21,109 nt of DNA, from IMG/VR virus record IMGVR_UViG_3300002231_001774, positions 1 through 21,109 of that record; one strand, 5' to 3'. Numbering within the stretch: the stretch's first letter is position 1; the number at the start of each line of letters is the position of its first letter. Positions 9,670 to 15,933 of this stretch are shown piece after piece. A program made the translations under genes and the position numbers. The DNA comes from a virus. Below the pieces are notes generated by a model. The model saw only the letters and a program-made list of their open reading frames with translations. It searched no databases and had not been told where the DNA came from.

Positions 9670-10659
9670 CTAAAGATTAAGTCTTAAGTTGTTAGAGGGT
9701 GCACCAGCATACCCGACACTTGCTGGATTATAAGGCAAAGGCATTGCTCCACCAGCAGGCATTACTCCACCGCTTGCAGCACCAGCACCTATATTACCAG
9801 CAGCAGCTAATTGCTCTGGAGTATATTGAGTAGGTTGATTAAGTGCTCCATAAATGTTTCCACCAGCTTTAACTACTCCGCCTAGGCCGCCTATAAGATC
9901 CTCTTGCCAAGACCCAGTATTCATTTGAGCCTTAGCTTTAATATTAGCTTCGTCAGCAGCTAACTTAGCCATATTAGTACCATATCCGGTAGTTAAGCCT
10001 GATTGGGCACCAGAAGCATTATAACCCAGCGTGTTTGTACCGCTAAGCCTATTCATCTTATCTCGGAACCTAGCATATCTACTGTCGACAGCAGCCTTAG
10101 ATGCTTCAAATTTGTTTAGATAATCTTGATAGTCAAATGATCTATCAGTATTCATTCTGTTAAATGCGTTTGCATAGTCTGTTTGAGCTAGATTAGATGC
10201 GTTTGATTGAAGATCTTTTAAAGTCTTACCGCTGAGTAATCCTCCAGCAGCTGCCGCAGATCCTTGTGTAGCATCTAGCATCCTTTGTTGTTGATAGTCC
10301 ATAGAAGGATCTAGGTAATCCTGCACACCCTTACCAAACCCACCATACTCAAACTTATCGTAAGCATAATCTTCAGGCTTGTAGTCGTTTTCAAGCTGTA
10401 GCATCTTATTTTGAGCATCTAAACCGGCGTCTCTATAAGGATCATACAAAGCCATAGAGGTACCATAAGTACCGGTCCCTACGCCCGTATCGGAGTCATA
10501 GTCACCATAAAGGTCTCTAGCCTTATTTACTCCAGCAAGTAAGCTGTTCTTAGCATCTCTTATTCTGCGTCTCTTTGCTGCACCACCAAACATATCACCA
10601 GCTAAGTCTATTGCTGATCCTGCTCCTTGTGCGATCGCATATGCTGTTAACGGATCCAT
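9670..10659 (-). CDS. Ejection / DNA transfer protein, P22 gp7 slot
   Basis: 329 aa. The N-terminus (5-25) is Ala/Gly-rich and weakly hydrophobic, followed by KRRRIR (29-34). Residues 128-250 hold a pattern I recognise from phage DNA-transfer proteins: an Ala/Gly-rich segment with LLSGKTLKDL, then LAQTDYANAFNRM (158-169), a LSGTNTLGY stretch, Gly/Thr-rich turns and a second Ala-rich helix (231-246). The C-terminus (254-329) is Gly/Ala/Pro-rich and probably flexible. It is first of three adjacent genes in the order gp7, gp20, gp16. The predicted role is a small internal virion protein released into the envelope with the DNA. The ribosome site AGGAGT overlaps the end of the preceding gene, so translation is probably coupled. 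Confidence 0.7.
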   Translation of the reverse strand: MDPLTAYAIAQGAGSAIDLAGDMFGGAAKRRRIRDAKNSLLAGVNKARDLYGDYDSDTGVGTGTYGTSMALYDPYRDAGLDAQNKMLQLENDYKPEDYAYDKFEYGGFGKGVQDYLDPSMDYQQQRMLDATQGSAAAAGGLLSGKTLKDLQSNASNLAQTDYANAFNRMNTDRSFDYQDYLNKFEASKAAVDSRYARFRDKMNRLSGTNTLGYNASGAQSGLTTGYGTNMAKLAADEANIKAKAQMNTGSWQEDLIGGLGGVVKAGGNIYGALNQPTQYTPEQLAAAGNIGAGAASGGVMPAGGAMPLPYNPASVGYAGAPSNNLRLNL

Positions 10660-10660
10660 A

Positions 10661-11107
10661 TTATACTCCTATACTTTTAATTAACTGTCCAGATATTAAT
10701 ACATTATCAGTTGAGATAGTATCTGGTAGCTCAAATTGTGAATCTTTTACAAAAAGGTTTACGACAGAGACTATTAAGCCTGCATCGTCGTACTCGGTCA
10801 TCGTTAAAGGACCATCAAGCACACTAAATCTGTCTTCTAATGATACTATCGCATCTACTGTAGTTAATCCATTATATCTCAAATAGATAGAGACAGTAGT
10901 GCCTTGTAATATCACCTTGTTTACTATATCATTAGGATTAGTAGTTGTTATACCAGCAATCTCTAATGAGTTATTAATATTTCCCCAGTACCCTGCTGTA
11001 GCTTCTGCAAGTTCTGCAACATACTGTAACCACACTTTCTCAAGAGTTAAGTCACTGTACAATACAGGCTGCTTCAGAGGAGCTTCTGTTAATCTTACAA
11101 GTGCCAT
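10661..11107 (-). CDS. Virion-associated protein of unknown function (P22 gp26/gp14 slot)
   Basis: 148 aa, not recognised. A short helical N-terminal region (about 20-40, containing TLEKVWLQYVAELAE) is followed by a beta-rich body (about 60-148) with alternating hydrophobic residues. There is no coiled coil, so it does not resemble the trimeric needle gp26 of P22 although it lies where gp26 and gp14 are encoded. Its start overlaps the stop of the gp10-like gene by one base (TAATG), and it ends just before the first ejection gene. This tight coupling supports a structural role at the head-tail interface or as a head-assembly factor. Function is open. Confidence 0.75.
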   Translation of the reverse strand: MALVRLTEAPLKQPVLYSDLTLEKVWLQYVAELAEATAGYWGNINNSLEIAGITTTNPNDIVNKVILQGTTVSIYLRYNGLTTVDAIVSLEDRFSVLDGPLTMTEYDDAGLIVSVVNLFVKDSQFELPDTISTDNVLISGQLIKSIGV

Positions 11108-12594
11108 TATCTTTTACGACTCCTCACACTGTCTAAAGTCTCACCTAGCAGCACTACTTTAACAGGATCTGTGATAGTAAGCTCGTATACCCTGTTGCGA
11201 GCTCGTCCTAGCTTGTTAAACTTAAGACGGGTACCAAACTTACCTATCTTACCGATCGTGGCTGTACGCTCAAAAGACCAAGTATGTCCTGAGTCATCTG
11301 ACCACCTTAATACTGCTTGAGGATCATATCCTTGGTCAGCTGAATCTACAAGACCAACACCTGTCTCCATATCGATGATCAGACTCTTATGAAATACTTC
11401 ATATAAATCATCCCACAATACAGGACCTATTCTCTGACGCTTAATAGCTCTTCCGTCATACTCGTTATAAGTATCTAGATCGAGTTCAAGTATTTGAGGT
11501 ACTACTCCATTACCTGTTAAGACTCTATCATATGCATATACGCAGTATAACGGTTCCCAACGGTTCTCTTTATTAAATACCGGATCTCTAGTGCTTCTCT
11601 CATGCCACTGCCCGATAGTATCATATACTAGAGTCTTGTTAGCTTGTAAGAAGTTCATCACATAAAAGATGTGACCTTCTTGTTGATATGTAAATCCCAC
11701 ACAATCTGAAGTAGTATTTACCAGGTCATTAGGAGCAGATATATCTAACTCACCTAATAAGTTACTGATTGCTGGATTACTAATCGGTACAGCATTATAC
11801 CCCTGTAACATAAATACCTGATTCTTACCAGCGGTAGAACTACCTAGCCAGTAGACAGAGGACATGATTTCAGCTACTGAGTTTGGAGCACCACAACCTA
11901 TATTTGTGAATGAACCATTTACCCTAGCAAAAGGAGCATCGTTATCAGGAGTAGGCCTGTGTACTTCATAAGACCTAGGCCCAAATAAGATAAGCTCACC
12001 ATCAGTCACTCCAATCGCTGTAATATTATCAGCAGAACCTTCAGCTGATGCAAACCCTGTACCTTCCCAAGTTAAGGGGGCATCAGGACCTACAGCAGAC
12101 CACCAGTATTGATTACTATCCTGGCCAAACGCTACGAACCTTGATGCGATGTATTTAACCATTACTGGTTTAGTAAATGGTAGACTATTTTGAGTAGTTA
12201 AGGTATCGGTAGCATATTCTAATAACCACATCTCTTGCCTATCTACGAATACTAAGTAGTTCTCATTATCCGCAAAGTAGATTGTAGATGAACCACCCGT
12301 ACCTGAAATAGTAAAAGTCGCGTCAGTAGTACCATCAGTATTAACTCTTATAAGCTGATCACCATATACCGCATACAAGACTCCTTTAGCTGTATAATGT
12401 AATCCTCTGCACCTACTAGAAGATGCAGCTGAAAGATCAGCAAACGACTTAGTACCAGGAGTATTTACAAGTATATACTTCTCTTTAGCCTCAGGATTAG
12501 AAATGATCTCAGGGTACAAGTTTAACGTACGTTGAGGGCTCACGTTCTTACTCAAGTGAGGATAAGTTTCACCTATGAAAGGGATCTTAGGCAT
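11107..12594 (-). CDS. Packaged DNA stabilisation protein, P22 gp10-like tail hub
   Basis: 495 aa, close to P22 gp10 (472 aa). The N-terminal SPQRTLNLYPE at residues 19-29 is highly typical of the gp10 family. A beta-propeller-like repeat body follows, with blades such as VLYAVYGDQLIRV, YLVFVDRQEMWLLEY and ILFGPRSYEVH, and a WWSAVGPDAPLTWEG segment near 164-178. In P22 the gp10 hexamer attaches below gp4, keeps DNA in the filled head and carries the tailspikes. The start overlaps the stop of the gp4-like gene by one base (TAATG), matching translational coupling of two proteins that bind each other. Confidence 0.92.
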   Translation of the reverse strand: MPKIPFIGETYPHLSKNVSPQRTLNLYPEIISNPEAKEKYILVNTPGTKSFADLSAASSSRCRGLHYTAKGVLYAVYGDQLIRVNTDGTTDATFTISGTGGSSTIYFADNENYLVFVDRQEMWLLEYATDTLTTQNSLPFTKPVMVKYIASRFVAFGQDSNQYWWSAVGPDAPLTWEGTGFASAEGSADNITAIGVTDGELILFGPRSYEVHRPTPDNDAPFARVNGSFTNIGCGAPNSVAEIMSSVYWLGSSTAGKNQVFMLQGYNAVPISNPAISNLLGELDISAPNDLVNTTSDCVGFTYQQEGHIFYVMNFLQANKTLVYDTIGQWHERSTRDPVFNKENRWEPLYCVYAYDRVLTGNGVVPQILELDLDTYNEYDGRAIKRQRIGPVLWDDLYEVFHKSLIIDMETGVGLVDSADQGYDPQAVLRWSDDSGHTWSFERTATIGKIGKFGTRLKFNKLGRARNRVYELTITDPVKVVLLGETLDSVRSRKR

Positions 12595-13331
12595 TAGTAA
12601 CCTACCCCGTAAGGATTATAGTCTGATAAAATGTCATAGTTTCGATCGCCTCTAGTAATAAAAGGGAGCTTAAGTTTTCTCGGTTGAATGTTCTGACGCT
12701 TAATTGTCGCTAACCTATTACTAGATATAGCGTTAAGTTCAGCTACTCTATCTTGAGGTACGCCATAATCGACTGCTAAGATAGCAGCTAATGCATACTC
12801 TAGATATCCTTGATAACCAGGAGGCAGAGTTAATTCATCATCAAGTGTGTACTCGATCTTCATATCTCTTGTCTGCATCTTAAGATCAAACACACTACTA
12901 GGAGTAGGGTATACTTCTAAAGTACCGACTGGTAAGTCAGGCCTATAAGTATAGATACTTGGAGTGTATTGGTTTAACTGTGGGTCTAAACGAGTAGTGT
13001 TCTGGAACTCAGTAGGGCTTACCTGCTTAAGTGGATACCAGACGTTAGCTTGCTTGAGTGTTAATGTAACGATCTCAGGTGGGCGAGGAGTCAAGAAATC
13101 CTCGTCACCAACTGTATCGCCAACGGAATAGATAGCCTTACCGGACTCTGTAGCTCCATCAACAAGAGTTACAGTATAATCCCATAAGTTGTCTAGCGAT
13201 AGCAGGGCAACTCGGTCATTAAACTTCTGCAACCCCCTAAATGATTCAGCTGCATTTGGTGGCTCTCCTACAGCTATACAATCGCAAGATATTAAAGCTG
13301 AAGTGATTAGATCTCTGACTGTTATTGCCAT
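12594..13331 (-). CDS. Head-tail adaptor, P22 gp4-like tail accessory factor
   Basis: 245 aa. The N-terminal helices (about 5-50, with a segment PNAAESFRGLQKFNDRVALL) fit the helical fold of gp4-type adaptors that dock under the portal. The middle has a beta-rich section (about 100-165) with conserved-looking Pro/Trp/Tyr positions. Residues about 168-215 form further helices (LPPGYQGYLEYALAAILA). It is longer than P22 gp4 (166 aa), so an extra domain may be present; I see no lysozyme motif. Synteny (after coat, directly before gp10) is the strongest support. A modest GAGGTAG ribosome site precedes the ATG. Confidence 0.8.
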   Translation of the reverse strand: MAITVRDLITSALISCDCIAVGEPPNAAESFRGLQKFNDRVALLSLDNLWDYTVTLVDGATESGKAIYSVGDTVGDEDFLTPRPPEIVTLTLKQANVWYPLKQVSPTEFQNTTRLDPQLNQYTPSIYTYRPDLPVGTLEVYPTPSSVFDLKMQTRDMKIEYTLDDELTLPPGYQGYLEYALAAILAVDYGVPQDRVAELNAISSNRLATIKRQNIQPRKLKLPFITRGDRNYDILSDYNPYGVGY

Positions 13332-13345
13332 GTACTACCTCATAT

Positions 13346-13720
13346 TTATTTTTTCTTTACTGCTTTCTTTACTGCTTTTTTCCTAGCTTTCTTCTTAGCT
13401 GGAGCAGCCTTAGGCTCAGCAATTTCTGCTTTGTCTAACTCTTGAGCTATTTGCTCTAATGAGTCGACTGATAAAGGTTCGTCATCTTCTGATACGTCTA
13501 TTGGCTCATCTACAATTAATGGTGGCTCATCGATCTCAGATACTTCTTCATCTACGTACCCAGGGTTTTTAGGATGATCAGCCGGTAAAATGCAGAATAC
13601 AGATGGGACTAAGTCGTCTCTGTTAAATGCTTCTTCCATCGGGATATCAACATACTCTAGTTCTAGATCATTTTCTCCAGGTACCCAGATTTGTCCTTTT
13701 TTATAAAATCTTGTTAACAT
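13346..13720 (-). CDS. Acidic protein with lysine/alanine-rich C-terminal tail
   Basis: 124 aa, not recognised. Residues 1-55 may be folded, with a Trp/Pro segment (QIWVPGEND at 10-18). Residues 57-103 are strongly acidic (repeated DE, EP and DD). Residues 104-124 are almost only Lys, Ala, Arg and Val, with KKAV repeated, like histone H1-type or HU-extended tails. A protein this charge-segregated is likely to be partly disordered. It sits just downstream of the terminator after coat and directly ahead of the head-tail adaptor, so a head-completion or DNA-contact role is possible, but only by position. A good GAGGAG ribosome site precedes ATG. Confidence 0.8.
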   Translation of the reverse strand: MLTRFYKKGQIWVPGENDLELEYVDIPMEEAFNRDDLVPSVFCILPADHPKNPGYVDEEVSEIDEPPLIVDEPIDVSEDDEPLSVDSLEQIAQELDKAEIAEPKAAPAKKKARKKAVKKAVKKK

Positions 13721-13751
13721 AATATTCTCCTCAGAATTGGTTAATTAAAGA

Positions 13752-13777
13752 AAGCCTCCTCACTTAAGAGGAGGCTT
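13752..13777 (-). terminator. Intrinsic terminator after coat gene
   Basis: A perfect ten-base-pair inverted repeat (AAGCCTCCTC / GAGGAGGCTT) with a six-base loop is followed on the minus strand by TTTCTTTAATT. It lies four bases after the coat stop codon and ahead of the 124-aa gene. It probably ends most scaffold-coat transcripts and lets a fraction read through to the head-tail genes. Confidence 0.88.
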
Positions 13778-13781
13778 AATG

Positions 13782-14972
13782 TTATACGTTTGGTTCTTGT
13801 AGTAAACAACCGAACTGTTCACGTAGCGTTCTGTAACCGAATAAGAAGTCGAAGCGAGATAACCACTCACCTTCCTTAATATCAAAGTCACGTACAAAAC
13901 GTAAGCTCATACCATCCATAACTTGACGTGAAGCCATGTCGGTGCCTTTAGGCGTTGGAAGATCGGCAGAAGCCATTGTAAATGCATCTTTATAGAAAGC
14001 GATGTTGTTACGGATAACTTCATCAGCAGCACCATTAACTACGATTGCAGAAGCAGCAGCAGGTAATACACTGATGTTTTGGCGAGCGCCAGAAGCAGCA
14101 GAGAATACAGGATGAATTTTAACTAATGCTTGTGTAGCAGCTACAGTCACATCCTCTAATACTACGAACTCGTAAAGATCAGCATATACTTTCTTAGTTT
14201 CAGCGTGAACTTTATTAGAACCAGCTACTTTGAAACGGAATCCACGTGGGATCACATCACCGTTAGTAAGACCAGCAATAGTTGCAGTAGATGCGCCTTC
14301 AGTAACAGTAACAGTACCGATAATATCAGTAGGGTTAACTGTATTAGGAATGATGTTAGACTCATAGAAATCGAATCCACTTGTACGTCCTAAAAGACCT
14401 TCTTTATATTGCTTAGAGATAGATGCAGAATCTTGGAACAATCCTTTTAACTCATCAACTAATTCAACAGAAGTAGCAGGGTTAAGGATCATGCACCATT
14501 TACCTGATGGGGTAAGTGATTCAAACAATTTCTGACGAGCAACTAATGTGTCTTTATAAACTAGTCCACCAGATTTATATACTGCGTTAGAAACGTTTTT
14601 AGCCATTTCAAGAGTTTCAGCTTCGATAGAAGTAGCAAGTTGAGACATTGCTGGCTTGATGAACTGTTCAGAGAAGTCATTCAATGAAAGAGTTAAGTCA
14701 AGGTCAGTAAAAGTTACATCGATACCTAGCTGTTTATCAACAGTAAGAGCGATTGATTGCTCAATGAAATCTTGTGCCGCATAAGTAGAACCAGAACGAA
14801 CAGAGAACTGTGCAGGTTTACGGACACGAAGAGTTTCACCAATCTTTGCACCTGAACGGGCAAATGAGGGATCATATTGTTTATTGATCTTGTTAGTAAA
14901 TACTAACATTTCATGAAGTACTTTAAGCGCTTCTTTTGTGATCATATCGATATTGAGAAGTGTATTAGGCAT
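13782..14972 (-). CDS. Major coat protein, P22 gp5 family (HK97 fold)
   Basis: 396 aa, slightly shorter than P22 coat (430 aa). The N-terminus (about 10-110) carries the family's pattern: a helical start with ALKVLHEMLVFTNKIN, then IGETLRVRKP, QDFIEQSIALTVDKQ and LNDFSEQFIKPAMSQLA. Residues about 150-215 continue the core (KLFESLTPSGKWCMILNP). A beta-rich section at about 218-300 matches the place of the inserted I-domain of P22 coat. Residues 300-396 finish the core (RQVMDGMSLRFVRDFD). It directly follows the scaffold gene (29-base gap, TAGGAGA ribosome site) and is closed by a terminator, as expected for the most abundant virion protein. Confidence 0.93.
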   Translation of the reverse strand: MPNTLLNIDMITKEALKVLHEMLVFTNKINKQYDPSFARSGAKIGETLRVRKPAQFSVRSGSTYAAQDFIEQSIALTVDKQLGIDVTFTDLDLTLSLNDFSEQFIKPAMSQLATSIEAETLEMAKNVSNAVYKSGGLVYKDTLVARQKLFESLTPSGKWCMILNPATSVELVDELKGLFQDSASISKQYKEGLLGRTSGFDFYESNIIPNTVNPTDIIGTVTVTEGASTATIAGLTNGDVIPRGFRFKVAGSNKVHAETKKVYADLYEFVVLEDVTVAATQALVKIHPVFSAASGARQNISVLPAAASAIVVNGAADEVIRNNIAFYKDAFTMASADLPTPKGTDMASRQVMDGMSLRFVRDFDIKEGEWLSRFDFLFGYRTLREQFGCLLQEPNV

Positions 14973-15002
14973 TTGAAAATCTCCTATAGTTAGCCTTAAA
15001 CA

Positions 15003-15812
15003 TTATTCTCCGTTTCTCCAGCGTGTAAACTCGTCCATATTCATTAAGTTTGGATCTTTAGCTCCACCTTTTCCGCCACCCATTTTTGGTGCAGGAGCAG
15101 GAGCCTTTGAAACGGCTTTTTTTGGTGCAGGAGCAGGAGCACTTTCAAGCTTAATCTCTAGCTTGGTAATGAACCTATCCCTGGCTCTTTGTGAAGTACA
15201 CCTTAAGTATTGTTCAGCTAACTTTTCATCCGTAGCAATCAAGTAAGCTATCTTGGGGCCTACCTCAGATTCCTTTATGGCTTCTACTGTGTCCCTGTCT
15301 AAATCGACAGGCATGTTAGCGACTTTCTCAGCGTAATCTGGTAACTCTTCAGAGAATGATCCGATCTTATCTTGCCAGTCTTTAGCAACTTGCTGCTGTG
15401 CTCGAACTTCTTGTGCTTGTTGAGCATAAGCTTGTTGCTGCGCAGCGTTCTGTGCTTTTAGTTTCTGATCTAGCTTGTGATCGAGGTAAGCCTCTTCGTC
15501 TTCACCGAAATCTTCACGAGTGTATTCTTGCTCAGGTTCCTTAGACATCTGTGCGACTTGAGCCTGTAACTTTGCAAGTTCATTTTGCATCGCATACTTC
15601 TCTCTAGTCATTTTAGCAAAGCGTTTCTTTACCCCTTTAGGTAAATCATCTTCTGCTGGTGCCTCGTTACCTTGTTCTGCTTCAGATTGTTCTTTGGGTG
15701 TACTTTCCTCGGAACCATGTTGTTCTGCAGATATATCCTGATTATTTTCTTGAGCTTCAGTTTGCTCTATGTTTGAAGCCTCTAAACTAGAGGTTATTTC
15801 CAAGTCTTCCAT
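15003..15812 (-). CDS. Scaffolding protein
   Basis: 269 aa. Residues 1-56 are very acidic and rich in Glu, Gln and Ser. Residues 60-145 form a probable long helix or coiled coil with a Gln/Ala-rich stretch (122-141). A further helical section runs to about 222. A Pro/Ala/Lys linker with two copies of APAPAPK (225-231 and 237-243) and a Gly/Lys segment follows, then a short end segment (MNMDEFTRWRNGE) that may be the coat-binding hook. P22 scaffold also binds coat through a charged C-terminal helix. The position between portal and coat and the composition are diagnostic. The gene is preceded by the conserved 31-base element and has GGAGA as ribosome site. Confidence 0.85.
   Translation of the reverse strand: MEDLEITSSLEASNIEQTEAQENNQDISAEQHGSEESTPKEQSEAEQGNEAPAEDDLPKGVKKRFAKMTREKYAMQNELAKLQAQVAQMSKEPEQEYTREDFGEDEEAYLDHKLDQKLKAQNAAQQQAYAQQAQEVRAQQQVAKDWQDKIGSFSEELPDYAEKVANMPVDLDRDTVEAIKESEVGPKIAYLIATDEKLAEQYLRCTSQRARDRFITKLEIKLESAPAPAPKKAVSKAPAPAPKMGGGKGGAKDPNLMNMDEFTRWRNGE
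15083..15140. repeat. Direct 22-base repeat within scaffold linker
   Basis: A 22-base sequence recurs perfectly at 15083-15104 and 15119-15140, spaced 36 bases (12 codons), encoding APAPAPK twice. It looks like a recent in-frame duplication in a flexible linker. Confidence 0.8.
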
Positions 15813-15846
15813 GTATTCTCCGTAAACTTGTAAAAGGATTTAGTGC

Positions 15847-15861
15847 CGCGAATACGTCGCG
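15847..15861 (-). other. Small GC hairpin in scaffold leader
   Basis: CGCGA and TCGCG form a perfect five-base-pair stem with a five-base loop, in the roughly 59-base leader between the conserved element and the scaffold ATG. It may shape leader stability, and it parallels the structured leader upstream of the small terminase. Confidence 0.45.
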
Positions 15862-15871
15862 TACGTTTTTC

Positions 15872-15902
15872 ACTACTGTCAATTCGTATTAAGTTTTGTT
15901 AA
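15872..15902 (-). promoter_or_regulatory. Conserved 31-base element, copy B (scaffold-coat unit)
   Basis: This has the same invariant blocks as the copies at 5635-5665 (27 of 31 identical) and 19794-19824. This copy includes TAATACGA, identical to the first eight bases of the T7 promoter consensus, followed by TTGACAGTAGTGAA, which resembles the SP6 promoter segment TGACACTATAGAA. It lies in the 121-base non-coding gap after portal. I infer a start of transcription near 15871, giving a leader of about 59 bases for scaffold. That gap holds only this element and two hairpins, with no gene. Confidence 0.65.
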
Positions 15903-15905
15903 ATA

Positions 15906-15923
15906 GCCCCCATTACAGGAGGC
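15906..15923 (-). other. Hairpin after portal gene
   Basis: On the minus strand, GCCTCC and GGGGGC pair (one G-U) around a six-base loop, followed by TATTTAA. It sits ten bases after the portal stop and three bases before copy B of the conserved element. It could be a weak terminator or a processing boundary. Confidence 0.5.
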
Positions 15924-15933
15924 CATTAACATT

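Noticed and set aside
10575-10886. Plus-strand frame of 103 codons across two minus-strand genes
   Set aside because: It spans the boundary of two well-supported minus-strand genes and has no protein-like features.
13346-13382. Programmed frameshift at the A-run coding for the Lys tail
   Set aside because: The runs on the minus strand do not form an X-XXY-YYZ heptamer in the zero frame, and the frame closes normally at TAA.
15866-15886. Sigma-70 promoter using TTGACA in copy B as -35
   Set aside because: No -10-like hexamer lies about 17 bases downstream. In copy A the same spot is followed at once by the ribosome site and ATG, so a -35 role cannot hold for all copies.
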